From: Phoronis australis
Taxonomy: Eukaryota; Phoronida; Phoronidae
Assembly: GCA_002633005.1 (NCBI GenBank)
Contig: NMRA01000239.1
Span: 369,052 to 424,194 of the forward strand
DNA: 55,143 bases
Reading direction: 5' to 3'
Shown: piece after piece, positions 41,501-49,403 of the stretch
Layout of the letters: each line of letters opens with the position of its first letter
Position numbering within the stretch: position 1 is the first letter of the stretch
The notes under the pieces: generated by a model
Databases searched by the model: none
Told to the model about the DNA's origin: nothing
Seen by the model: only the letters and a program-made list of their open reading frames with translations
Made by a program: the position numbers and the translations under genes

Positions 41501-41643
41501 CTGGTATGAGTGGAAAATATCATTTCACATGTGCCGGTAAGTCGCTCTGGATTCATTTCCATTGTCTCTACGTGGTTTGCCGGTTCTCGACTGAATTGAA
41601 AGCAGACGATCTTCAGAATGACATTATTTAGGGGAGTTAGATT
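17477..41643 (-). CDS. Multi-EGF extracellular protein gene (overview)
   Basis: On the minus strand sixteen EGF-like domains fall on fourteen exons: 33707-33570, 32984-32865, 30810-30688, 30285-30163, 28792-28679, 27584-27468, 25979-25857, 23776-23648, 22662-22531, 22255-22130, 20140-19952 (two EGFs), 18954-18859, 18731-18612 and 17953-17734 (two EGFs). All of these exons start in phase 1, the usual class 1-1 design for exon-shuffled extracellular domains. Domains 2, 3, 4, 6, 7 and 10 carry the calcium-binding D-x-(D/N)-E start and the C-x-N-x4-(F/Y)-x-C hydroxylation pattern; the last six are short CxxxCxNGGxCxxxNxCxC EGFs. A putative C-terminal exon (17527-17477) is EMI-like, and two exons at 40.4-41.6 kb would add an N-terminal non-EGF region. 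Architecture resembles the tails of VWDE-like or fibrillin-like proteins; orthology is not settled. The start codon, signal peptide and final stop are not seen. Confidence 0.85.
17734..17953 (-). CDS. Double EGF exon 14 (short type)
   Basis: Two EGFs: [20 protein letters not shown] to GSTCSNR, and [20 protein letters not shown] to GYRCQHR. It leaves in phase 2 (cac ag|gtaaat), unlike the preceding exons, which suggests a change of module type downstream. Confidence 0.92.
18612..18731 (-). CDS. EGF exon 13 (short type) with C-terminal linker
   Basis: It reads [20 protein letters not shown], then [20 protein letters not shown]. The single base left over (A) joins TG of the next exon. The acceptor is ttttccag and the donor gtaaga. 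Confidence 0.9.
18859..18954 (-). CDS. EGF exon 12 (short type)
   Basis: It reads [20 protein letters not shown], then [12 protein letters not shown], one short EGF of 96 bases, phase 1-1. The acceptor is cgttccag and the donor gtaagt. Confidence 0.92.
19091..19191 (-). CDS. Possible alternative terminal exon, sushi-like start
   Basis: After a fair acceptor (atttattgcag) the phase-1 frame reads [20 protein letters not shown], then [13 protein letters not shown] and TGA. The C..VPMNG..(x)..CFG..C.Y.C spacing resembles the first half of a complement-control (sushi) module. If spliced from exon 11 it would end the protein early, before the last four EGFs. Exon 11 can equally join 18954-18859 in the same phase. 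It may be a decayed exon. Confidence 0.3.
19372..19448 (+). repeat. Dispersed repeat, copy near 44.1 kb
   Basis: The phrases TTTAGTAAAATTT, GTACAC(T/C)CG(T/C)AGCAAAA and GGTGTCAATAAC occur here and at 44075-44150 in the same order and spacing. Confidence 0.7.
19635..19769. mobile_element. Palindromic MITE, copy 3
   Basis: The ends are TAGAGTTCAGGAACCCTAGG and CCTAGCGTTACTGAACTCTA. The interior matches copy 1 (CTAGCCAAATTCACGTG, CAATATCTCACGTAATCTCG, GACTTGCTTTTTTAGC), in the same orientation. It lies in an intron of the EGF gene. Confidence 0.85.
19952..20140 (-). CDS. Double EGF exon 11 (short WIF/tenascin-type EGFs)
   Basis: Two EGFs on one exon: [20 protein letters not shown] to YGASC, and [20 protein letters not shown] to GPDCTKG. 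They are about 31 residues each with the CxPPCxNxGxC spacing and no calcium site. The acceptor is gttctag and the donor gtaacc. Confidence 0.92.
20141..22129. other. EGF gene intron 10-11
   Basis: I see no exon in this 2-kb intron with an EGF cysteine pattern. A frame near 21660-21560 with an acceptor-like CAG has only one cysteine and was not accepted. Confidence 0.5.
22130..22255 (-). CDS. Calcium-binding EGF exon 10
   Basis: It reads [20 protein letters not shown], then [20 protein letters not shown] and CEG. The 126-base length and phase 1-1 match the classical fibrillin/LDLR EGF exon. This is the last calcium-binding EGF before the short EGFs begin. Confidence 0.94.
22531..22662 (-). 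CDS. EGF-like exon 9
   Basis: It reads [20 protein letters not shown], then [20 protein letters not shown]. There are six cysteines in the same LDL-receptor-like spacing as exon 8. The acceptor is tcacgcag and the donor gtatgt. Confidence 0.9.
23648..23776 (-). CDS. EGF-like exon 8
   Basis: It reads [20 protein letters not shown], then [20 protein letters not shown] and CTG. The NNGGCSHxC start resembles LDL-receptor and nidogen type EGFs. The donor is gtacta. A hAT-type element starts only about 90 bases outside the exon on the 5' side. Confidence 0.9.
23861..24162. mobile_element. hAT-type MITE with 8-bp target duplication
   Basis: The element 23869-24154 starts CAGTGGCGGACCTAGG and ends with the inverse CCTAAATCCGCCTATG. 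It is flanked directly by GGGTGGGG at 23861-23868 and again at 24155-24162, an exact 8-bp target-site duplication as hAT elements make. At 286 bp it has no transposase and is non-autonomous. Confidence 0.88.
24163..24482. repeat. GAT/GGT-rich low-complexity tract
   Basis: The stretch is dominated by GATGATGGTGGTGGTGGTAG-like words, densest at 24340-24475. It abuts the second hAT-like element and the N gap, which may be why the assembly broke here. Confidence 0.7.
24505..24705. other. Assembly gap, 201 N
   Basis: A run of N starts directly after a G8 run, between the GAT/GGT tract and the rest of the possible hAT element, in an intron of the EGF gene. Confidence 1.
25190..25257 (+). repeat. 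tRNA-like segment (SINE head or tRNA pseudogene)
   Basis: An A-box-like GTGGTGTAGTGGTAATGCA and a B-box-like GAGAGTTCGAATCT are about 30 bases apart, the spacing of a tRNA gene's internal promoter. A seven-base loop GTCTAAA would put CTA in the anticodon position, but only three of five anticodon-stem pairs form and the acceptor stem is poor. It is unlikely to be a working tRNA. Confidence 0.55.
25857..25979 (-). CDS. Calcium-binding EGF exon 7
   Basis: It reads [20 protein letters not shown], then [23 protein letters not shown] and NGT are potential N-glycosylation sites. The acceptor is ctgtttcag and the donor gtacgg. Confidence 0.93.
26056..27411. other. EGF gene intron 6-7, no feature recognised
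   Basis: Nothing beyond short chance frames. No EGF pattern or complete mobile element was found. Confidence 0.5.
27468..27584 (-). CDS. Calcium-binding EGF exon 6
   Basis: It reads [20 protein letters not shown], then [20 protein letters not shown]. This is a textbook calcium-binding EGF. Acceptor gttctag, donor gtaaac. Confidence 0.93.
27860..27915. repeat. Hairpin with 15-bp perfect stem
   Basis: ACCTAATTTTAGAAT at 27860-27874 is the exact inverse of ATTCTAAAATTAGGT at 27901-27915, with a 26-base loop. It may be a very short foldback element or the end pair of a worn one. Confidence 0.75.
28679..28792 (-). CDS. EGF-like exon 5
   Basis: It reads [20 protein letters not shown], then [19 protein letters not shown]. 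It has six cysteines but no DxDE start, so probably does not bind calcium. NGT is a potential N-glycosylation site. The donor is gtaact. Confidence 0.88.
30163..30285 (-). CDS. Calcium-binding EGF exon 4
   Basis: It reads [20 protein letters not shown], then [20 protein letters not shown]. Acceptor cag precedes ACATAGATGAATG, and the donor is gtaagt. The longest open frame over this spot is in another register; the cysteine pattern fixes the true one. Confidence 0.9.
30688..30810 (-). CDS. Calcium-binding EGF exon 3
   Basis: It reads [20 protein letters not shown], then [14 protein letters not shown] and ends MMCSG. There are six cysteines and a CxNxxxxYxC pattern. The donor is gtaacg. Confidence 0.92.
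30972..31143. mobile_element. Small hAT-type MITE with 8-bp target duplication
   Basis: The element 30980-31135 begins CAGTGCTGTAGTGG and ends with the inverse CCCACTACAGCGCTG. Sub-terminal GTAGGCGC and AGCCAACC blocks also occur in inverted positions. TATATTTC stands on both sides (30972-30979 and 31136-31143). At 156 bp it is non-autonomous. It lies in an EGF-gene intron. Confidence 0.92.
31144..32860. other. EGF gene intron 2-3, no feature recognised
   Basis: An AT-rich intron with no EGF pattern and no recognisable repeat ends. Confidence 0.5.
32865..32984 (-). CDS. Calcium-binding EGF exon 2
   Basis: It reads [20 protein letters not shown], then [11 protein letters not shown] and ends GGVCTG. 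DVDE and [10 protein letters not shown] are the calcium-binding and hydroxylation signatures. The exon is 120 bases, phase 1-1. Confidence 0.92.
33570..33707 (-). CDS. EGF-like exon 1
   Basis: It encodes a Thr-rich lead ([10 protein letters not shown]) and one EGF-like domain with six cysteines from [12 protein letters not shown] to VVQDKDCLG. No calcium-binding start is present. The acceptor is ttcttcag and the donor gtgatt. The NKT at the start is a potential N-glycosylation site. Confidence 0.85.
33763..33800. mobile_element. Isolated hAT-like terminus
   Basis: TATAGGCGGATTTACAGGGG resembles the end of the element at 24154 in reverse. I found no matching second end nearby, so it may be a truncated copy. 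Confidence 0.4.
33810..40170. other. Long intron of the EGF gene, repeat-rich
   Basis: I see no coding exon here. G- or C-rich blocks near 36050-36300 and 36690-36790 have partly inverted GCGCAC..CCAG and GGCGGCGC ends and look like worn mobile elements. An AAAATGGCGGCC motif (YY1-like) occurs at 39520. Confidence 0.45.
40176..40319. mobile_element. Palindromic MITE, copy 4
   Basis: It starts CGTTCAGTAACGCTAGGACC and ends TCTACTGAACG. The orientation is opposite to copy 1 (AAAAAGCAAGACTTCGCGAG first). The right end has an extra TAGGTCCTAGCGTC duplication. It lies about 100 bases beyond the donor side of candidate exon 40426-40522. Confidence 0.85.
40426..40522 (-). CDS. Candidate linker exon of the EGF gene
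   Basis: Thirty-two codons plus one base encode [20 protein letters not shown], then [13 protein letters not shown]. The acceptor is ttttcag and the donor gtacgt. It enters in phase 0 and leaves in phase 1. The outgoing G plus GG of exon 33707 gives [16 protein letters not shown], a Thr/Ser-rich linker that leads smoothly into the first EGF. The 6.7-kb intron between them is the longest in the gene. Confidence 0.5.
41422..41643 (-). CDS. Candidate N-terminal exon of the EGF gene, unknown domain
   Basis: The acceptor (gatatttttcag) is strong and the 74-codon frame is open and phase 0 at both ends. It reads [20 protein letters not shown], then [16 protein letters not shown] and ends [10 protein letters not shown] before gtaacc. 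Spliced to 40522-40426 it continues as [11 protein letters not shown] with no stop, and onward into the first EGF exon. It contains N-glycosylation sites (NLT, NKS). I do not recognise the domain. Confidence comes only from the consistent splicing phases and the protein-like composition. Confidence 0.5.
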
Positions 41644-44070
41644 CTGAAAAATATCAACACAATTTGTTCTCAACAGTATGCAGTGACGACATTTAGGCCA
41701 AAGGCACATTCTTAAGCCTACTCCGTATCACGCTAACATTCTGTCTCAGCTTAGACAGATTTCTGTCTTATGAATTTTGGTCTGGAGAAATTTCACGAAA
41801 CGGGACATTTTGGTTTTAAGTTAGTCGAATTTCTGTCTGAGTTAAGACAAAAAATTTCATGAAACGGGCCCCTAATGTGTATTTGAATCGGAAAAGCTTC
41901 AGTCAGTGGTCTATCTACTTAGTAGAGTTGAGTGGATTTCTGTTCAAATGCCAGACTATTAGACAAAGAAATCTCCTTTCTTAAAAGTGCTTTCATGAAT
42001 AATGCATATCCAATAAATTTTATGCAATCGTGTATTAACAAGGTCAAGTCAGATTCGATAATATGGAACATGGTCCAGTATAAAACTACATGTCAAAATT
42101 GAAGATTATATATTCCGAAATATTGAATGCTGGTGAGATTATAACTTCATTATCTGTCTCAATATGATATAATAATCACTCATAATTGTATAATAATTGG
42201 TCTGAACCGCTAACACTTTCACTAAACACCTTAATCAATAGTTGGGATCGGGAGAATTTGTTATGTATTGCAGTTGTATTCTGATTTCAAGGCTTATTAC
42301 TCCAGACAAAATCAGGCGAAATTTAGTTTTAGTTCCCACGTTGGCCAGAGTTAAGCAATCATAGTCCGCCTATGAAAATTTTTATCCGCCAGTGACGCGA
42401 AGCGCGCTCCTTAAATTAAACCCGTTTGTGGTAACTGGATTTTCCCTTTTGACTTAACGACCCTGTAGGATACAGTTTACACGTCAAGGAACCCCTTATT
42501 GTATCGAAGGCAAAAAAGTATCTAACCTCAGGGAGTGTGACGATCATAATGTCTTCGCGTCGCTACAGACGGATTGAATCCCATATCCATTCCTTTTTAG
42601 CTCGTTTTTTCCTTTTATATAGTTGTTTTATTCACTTATGTTACCCATCTTTACTTCACAATCGGTGAAACGGGCCACTGGCTCATGTTAACTGTTTTTA
42701 AACTGACTACATAAGTAATGAATAGACTTGAGACGTGATGGTCAGTTTTGCGAGGTAAAACAAAGTTAATTTAATTTACCCCTGCATCAGACTAATGAGA
42801 ACGGACTTCACTCATTGCATTTTTGTGTTGTAGTGCAACAGGCTCGATCCTGGCTTGCGTTCCGTAGATCGATTTTGTTGCGAGATAGGCAAGAGGAAAG
42901 ACGGGGCAATTAAATCGAGTGAGTGAACACGAGTACACCGTAAGCTCGGAACTTTAGTTAGCTGACTCTGGCAAATTGTCGCCACTGACTGAAGTGATTA
43001 GTTGGCGAGGCTGGATCTTTATGTGGAATTATCACGCCTCCCGACCCATAACAGAAGATTTATTGTCGCAAAAGTCTTGCTAGTGACTACGTTTACGGAA
43101 TGCAAAACTTTGGTCGGAGTCAAATCTCCGAACTCAAAATCCACCTCGACATTATTCAGTTTGACATTGTCTGGATCCGGGATCGAATCTTCTAACTCAT
43201 TCGGACTCGACTGAGTCTCAGGCTCAAAGCTTAACCAATCACGAGTTCAACTTTGAAAGCGTGACACGCGATTGGTCAATTTCCAAGTTGAGTACAGAGA
43301 TTAGACCTTGGGCACTGTTCTTTAAACTCGAGCTAAGTGATTGAGTGCTCGAGTATGTTATAGTTTACTCAAATAAGATGTATGTCCATAGCAAAAACGA
43401 AAGGTATATAAAGAGTTTGGTCCTTCAAGCTCTAAGTGACCGTGTTACCGCGTCGTCACTTAGAATTATGCTGGGGGACAACCCTGAGAACAACACCAAG
43501 ACAACTGTTCGAAAGACGGACCTTCTAGACGTGTCCTCCAAGTAATATACGGATCGCTATTTATATGCATTGTCAGTTTCAAAGAATTTACCTATTCATG
43601 TGCAAACGCACTTTTGAGTGATTCGAACAACGTTTTTTTAACGAAACCGGCGAACAAGTCACATTCATGTGTTTGTGGTCTTGCTGGTGAGTTTCATGAC
43701 CAGCACCACTGCCAATTGGCGACGATGACTCATTTAGCCGCAGAGTTTAACACTGTTAGCGAGTTGTTTAGTCGCGTCTGGTAACAGCCGACTACACATC
43801 GACTACAATTTTAAGTGGTACAAAAGTTTAAAAAAGAAACATCAAAGAACTCCTTCATAATTGGACGGTGAACATGTTTTTTTTCGCTGAGATTTTTGAA
43901 TATATTAAAATGCCTTAAGGTTATGCAGGACTTTATCTACTTGTTGGTGTATTTAGTCTAATAACTGCAAAACTATTATAGAGCTCAACTCCGTAAAAGT
44001 GTATATTTTCTGAAAGTATCAAGCCTGTAGAATATAATTTAAACTTTGGATCAATCTGCGGTCATTTCGA
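41644..44070. other. Spacer or intron, no gene recognised
   Basis: Phrases such as GAAACGGG(A/C)C and TAAGACAAAAA recur at 41800-41875 and 42668, and two hAT-like ends (CCGCCTATG, CCGCCAGTG) sit at 42367-42395. These look like mobile-element fragments. No exon was accepted. Confidence 0.4.
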
Positions 44071-44074
44071 TCAC

Positions 44075-44150
44075 GTGACCAAGTGTTTTAGTAAAATTTA
44101 GCAAAAAAGAAATGTACACCCGCAGCAAAACAACGGTGTCAATAACCTGA
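44075..44150 (+). repeat. Dispersed repeat, copy of 19.4 kb segment
   Basis: It shares the ordered phrases GTGAC, TTTAGTAAAATTT, GCAGCAAAA and GGTGTCAATAAC with 19372-19448. It is probably a fragment of an old mobile element. Confidence 0.7.
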
Positions 44151-44910
44151 CCAAATCTGAATTTGTTTATAAATCAATGTACAAGATGAAATCTCAAAAA
44201 CGCTGATACAATTTCTAAATTATCGTTTCGTTTTCGTTTGAAACCAATTTCTAGTTTTTCATAAAAATCAAAACAGTCCTCATGCAGAAGTGGGAGAATT
44301 TAAAATTTAAAGCTCAGTGCTAAAGTGTGGTGTCTGAAAATTTCATATGAGCCGATCAACCATTTCGGAGACACGATGTTCAAAAGTTACTAAATTTGGT
44401 CGTTTTTCGATGACTCTACATAGCCTAAATTGTGACATGGTGACGACCTGCTTTTTTGACACAACCATTTTCGCTTCTGGGAGCTTCACAGAGTAAAATG
44501 AGTAGTGTAAAGGTGCACGCTGACGTAATTCAATGTCAGAGTAAAAATTCAGTCGTTTTTCTAGAAAGAGGCACTTCCTTTCCCGTTGTGGGCTCTAGTA
44601 CAAAAAGACATCTTGTTTTTTGCTTCCCCCACAACTCCACTGAGCAAGGTCGTGCATTTCTCTTTCACACGACCAAAAGAACAAAGCAAAAATTTAACCA
44701 CCACGGCTCATACCTGTATTTGTACTAAAAATAAACATGTATTGTCAAACTGCTGTAGGATTACCAGCAACAGAATTTCCGCTGCATTTGCCGACGTGTA
44801 CAGTTCAAAGCAACGTAGTACCTCGGATTTTACTGAGCCCTTATCCGTCTATAGCAGGCCAACTTGTGTACTTCACTCGGTCCTGTCTTAAAGCATCCCA
44901 CCATTCTTAC

Positions 44911-45046
44911 CTGAATGAACAACAACGTAACACCAACGAGCATCTTTTGAGATTCCGTGCCCACGTGACGCGCCTGCACATCCACCACACTCCCTCCTTT
45001 TCAATCCGGACGTCAAGAATAGATTGCACCCCCAGTCACTGGTGTT
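44911..45046 (-). CDS. Weak candidate cysteine-containing exon
   Basis: The minus-strand frame reads NTSDWGCNLFLTSGLKRREC, then GGCAGASRGHGISKDARWCY and VVVHSG. The donor cag|gtaaga is near-perfect, but the acceptor (attacttaag) lacks a pyrimidine tract. It would start in phase 0 and leave in phase 1, so it cannot join 41643 directly. Function unknown. Confidence 0.2.
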
Positions 45047-45634
45047 CTTAAGTAATTGATTGCTTGTATATTTACAATAATATCTAACACCGTCCCTACT
45101 GTTACATGCCCATTAGTGACACACAAGATTTTATTAGCGTTGCCTATGCTGTCTCGACGGGAGTGAAACTGTTGCCCGCCCGAAGTCTCACAAATCGCGC
45201 CAGCTTATAGTGACCACATTCACGTTTTCAGCAGGGATAATCGAGGCCAAATGTGGTGTCAAATGTTAAATGTGAGAACCATTTATTCGCCACCGGTATT
45301 AACGACAATCGCCTGTTAGTGTCTGTTCGTACGAAACTGTGCGGTCTAATTCCCTTTGTATGTGTATAATTTACAAGTTATTATCCGCCTGATCCGTGAC
45401 TATAACAACGACATTTCACTCACATTGAATGTGCATACATCAAAATATAGTGATCGTTTGCTATTGTTCATCGCACTTTCAGGAAAGCCGGATTTCCTTT
45501 TCCATTAAACATTGTAATTACTCTTGTCAAGTTACGTTGTCGTGATAGTATTGGTTTCAACATTCAGTTGGATTTGAGAAAAACCCTGTAATAAAATTGA
45601 AGTAGTCAGAGACTTTCTAAAGCGTTTTTTTGAC

Positions 45635-45794
45635 TCGTAAGTGCACCGAGCGTATTCAGTTTGTAGCCTAAACGGAGGTAAACCCCTGATGTGGTATTTC
45701 GAGACCCGATTTGTTGGAGATTGTAAGTGGCTATGTGTCTGTTACCACCATCCATTCTAGTATTTGGCCACTGGAAGGAGACTTTACCCACAGC
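45635..45794 (-). CDS. Candidate exon of unknown gene, receptor ligand-binding-like
   Basis: After acceptor gttgacag, 53 codons read AVGKVSFQWPNTRMDGGNRH, then IATYNLQQIG and SGVYLRLGYKLNTLGALT. The G-x-V-x-F..(x)..GGNR..Y.LQ.I....G.Y..(L/V)G arrangement recalls the C-terminal end of ANF-receptor/family C GPCR ligand-binding domains. The donor (gtcaaa) is weak. It could belong to the EGF gene, to another gene, or to a pseudogene. Confidence 0.35.
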
Positions 45795-46131
45795 CTGTCA
45801 ACAGACACTGGAAAAACTCTCTTCTGCTCAAGTTTATGATCAATCAAGTGTAGGCCTGAAATTAATCAATTCTTACATTTACGTTTAATTTAATAGAGGA
45901 ATAGGCCACTAACTGACGCCATTGGTCTTGTTTTCACCGGAAGTGACTGATTTTGTTGCATCCACGATACTCCAGTAACTCAAAAAACTTTTCATGGATT
46001 TCTACCAAGCTTTCATAACACGTGGAATTACATTGACTTGAGGTGGAATCGCCTCGTGACAGGGTGGTTCGACTTCGACTAATACCACTTCTACTTATTT
46101 TTACATACATATTTGCGCTTTCTGAGTCCAT

Positions 46132-47308
46132 CTTTCAAGTTTCATCTCTGGTAGAATCCGTTGGCCAGGGGAGCTTTCAATTACACTAGTGTCTCGCTAG
46201 AAAAGCAAGATCTCCCAAGGCTTCGCAAAAGTCACGCGAGTAAAAAACGAGAGTTTTGCTATAAAACTCGGGAGCATACTAGCCTGTGCGCATGTGCTCA
46301 AGCTCTAAAATGGCGGCAGTCACTGAAGTGTTTGGTCGGTGTTGAATTATGGGATTGAAATAGTGAAGACATTTTAGGATTGAATTCAACTGTTTTCGTT
46401 CTATAGGTAAAGCTAGCTTTCTTGTCATCAGCTTAACTCTACCCGGATCTGAATGGCCGTATCAGTCAAGTCATTTGTTTTGTTTTTTTTTCTCATTGAA
46501 ATATATTTGCCTTAATTATAAATTTGAAAGATAAAAATGGCTTTTGTAAACATGATTTCTGTTTTTTTTTACCGTTTCTCATGGGATTTCATGTACCAGT
46601 TTAACTGCGCATGGTCTCACAGTGCGACCTCTGACGATACGCTTCATGTTCTCTGTTGTACAAATGCTTAAGTGGAAACAATTCAAATTAGGGTTCGAAA
46701 TTACAATTGCGATATCCATCACCAATAGAAAAAGGGTTACCATTTATACTTTAGGCAAAGTAATAAGTAGCTTTTAAGTGACTCGCATCAACTGGTAACT
46801 TGTTAAACAAACACAGTCTCCAGTAGCAACGTCGTATGGAGACGTCACGTAACTAATACAAATGATTATATCGCGAGACAAATCCATATTTCCGGCTTAC
46901 AAAATTAAGGCATAGTTTGTAGGTAACTTAAGAATAAACAGAATGTAAATATTAGAGGAATAAAAAAGTTAAAACAGCATGTTCTACTAATGGAGAAACC
47001 GCCGAACGTTTTGAATGATTGCGCGTTTCCAAGAAGAATTTCTATTATATTTATCTTGAGTAATTTGTATACGTGAATTCTGTCCCTTGTTTTTATAGAT
47101 TAAGCAATATACAGACAAATAGCGCTCCTTTATGCATAAGCAATTACTTAGCGTATTTGGATCACCTGCCCCATGTAATTAGTTTTCAAGAAGGGCAGTG
47201 TTTGAAATGCATAGCATTATAAGCACGAAGCCTACAGTCTTCTATACATTCGAATAATCCTGTTCTTAAATGCAGTAGTGATTTGATAAAGTCAGTGAAT
47301 TTTTGTAA
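46132..47308. other. Spacer, no gene recognised
   Basis: It contains a partial palindromic-MITE fragment at about 46191-46240 (CTCGCTAGAAAAGCAAGA) and AAAATGGCGGCAG at 46307. No coding exon was seen. Confidence 0.4.
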
Positions 47309-49403
47309 GGGAGCGTTCACACGTCATCCAAATTTTACCCCTTTTTTACTCCTCTCCCCCTTCAGTCATCACTCGTCATCACCGACGATATAACTCCCCC
47401 CGTCCAACATCATATTACGTCATCATAGCCAACTCCCCCTGTTTTTGGAAGAACCGACAGTTGGAAATTCCGTCTTTATGATTCTAATGACAAACTAATG
47501 TCGCTTTATAATCGTAAGTTGCACAATAAAATACGCCACTTCAGCTATTAAACCAAAAATAATGGATATATTGATACCTAACTACATCAGAGGAGTGAGG
47601 ATAGGGCGGGGAAAACAACAAGCTTTACCAAGGGCGTCCTTTTTACATGTATAGAAGGACAAAGAGACAATTTCAAGAACCGCCCAACCGAGAGAGGGCC
47701 CCTTCTGAAAGGGGACCCCTTAAGATGAGAGGCTAAATATCATTAAGCATGGAAAAGAGTGACAGTTAATTACTTCGTCGTGAGACCCTGCAAGAAGTGA
47801 CCTTCCTAGTCCTCAACAGGAAAGGTTGTACCACTTCCAACATTGGGGCCCTCTATCAGTGAGCGCCCTCTTGAGAATTTATCAATAAGAACACGGAAAG
47901 GGTAGCCATTTGAATGTCATCAATGCCCCCCCCCTTCGACGGCTGGGACCCTAAATATAAAAATATCTATAATTTCAAAAACCAGGAAATGGGCAGCAAT
48001 TGTCAGGTCATCTTTCCTCAAATGACATACAATTTCGAGAAAAAAACTAAATAATAAAGCGGTAGTTATCTCCATGATACTATGCCAGACTGGGGCCTCG
48101 AGAAAAATATAGTTTTGCATTCGCAAAATTGTCTTATTTGATTTAATTAACTAGTGAATAAATACGCTCCGCAAAAGCTGCGCTTTGCAAATGTTCTGGA
48201 TTTTTTCGAAATACTTGTATGAATGATTAAGTGCACGTGTTCAAGTGCGTTTAGACGACTTATGCCGCAAAAAAGAAGCCCCCTAACAACAGTGTCCAGG
48301 CCAGGGCCTCAAATGATAAATCATGCACTGAAAGTTGTCCAAAGTTCTCTTGAATTTTCTCTCTTCTCCTTCTTACGATGTCTTTCTTTCATCGACTGCC
48401 CCCGGCCCCACGCCTATGTCGGTTGCCATGGATTAAGTCCTGACGCCTGCAAAGTATTTGGGGGGGGGGGAACGTGCCCCCCAAATAATTTGCCCCCACG
48501 CTTCCTACTGCCCTGAGACAAGGGTAGAATTCAGTCAACGCTAGGACCTACGCTAAAATTTAGACAAAATCGCGTATTCTCAATTAAAATACACAGCAAT
48601 ATCTCACGTAATTTCGCGAAGTCTTGGTTTTAAGCGAGATCCCAGCGTTTACTGAGCTCATCCAGCAGCAGAGGAATATACTCAAAACACCTTGAAAGAA
48701 CTACTGAATACCATTTGTGACAATCACTCCCCATTTAGTCCACAAAACTGGCGTCAAACCCTTTTTGGGGAGCTACAAAGGCTTGAACTGTAATCCTAGA
48801 CCCTAATGCGATTCGTCACTGAGGTGATTGTCAGTGACAGGCAGTGATTGAGTGAGGCAATCGTTTGTCTATGTGCATGTTTATAAGGTAAACCTCGTGA
48901 AATATCATCAAATCTTGTGTAACAAATCAAATCTCCAAAGAACTCGAAAATGTGTATTTCACATTACACATACATTTCAGTTCAGTTCGAAATTACAAAC
49001 ACTCAATCCATGTCGGCCAGAGAAGGAAACAGACCGTTACTTCTCCGAAGCCTGTCGCTAGCGAAGTGTCCGACAGTCGCGCACTCGTGCCCACGTAACA
49101 AAGGCGCACTGAGACGCAACAAAGACATGCGCATAACTATAAATGAACAATAACAACCTAATTAAGCATAACAATGAACGTCCAGTTACTAACGTCCCGT
49201 CATACTTGGAAGCGTGGAACGGCAGGTCCCGGTGTTGGAATTAGTAAATTCTGCTAGAAGGTGAATCAGTTTCCCAACGATATGTACTGTGATGGAGATA
49301 TTCTAATAAACCACATGAGTCTAACCTCCCTCTCCCTGTCATAAATCGTCATCTTTTCCTAACCCCCCCCCCTCGAGTGATGACGTAATATGTGAACCAT
49401 CCC
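47309..49403. mobile_element. Possible 2.1-kb DNA transposon with short inverted ends
   Basis: The left end GGGAGCGTTCACACGTCATC and the right end (inverse GGGATGGTTCACATATTACG, then TCATC) match over about 20 bases with one 5-base insertion. The interior is C- or G-rich in blocks, has no transposase frame, and contains a nested palindromic MITE. No target duplication is clear. Confidence 0.4.
48525..48660. mobile_element. Palindromic MITE, copy 5
   Basis: It starts TAGAATTCAGTCAACGCTAG and ends CCCAGCGTTTACTGAGCTC. The interior CAATATCTCACGTAATTTCG and AAGTCTTGGTTTTAAGC places it in the copy 1 orientation. Confidence 0.8.

Noticed and set aside
44456-45051. Overlapping plus-strand frames of 90-104 codons
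   Set aside because: Three frames overlap, none has a domain pattern or splice context; typical of chance frames in T-poor DNA.
45934-46131. Minus-strand 65-codon frame (SQCNSTCYESLVEIHEKFF) as an exon
   Set aside because: A GT follows at a suitable place, but there is no clear acceptor or family pattern.
46307-46320. YY1-like AAAATGGCGGC sites (also near 39520) as promoters
   Set aside because: No first exon or open frame follows either site, so a promoter call is unsupported.
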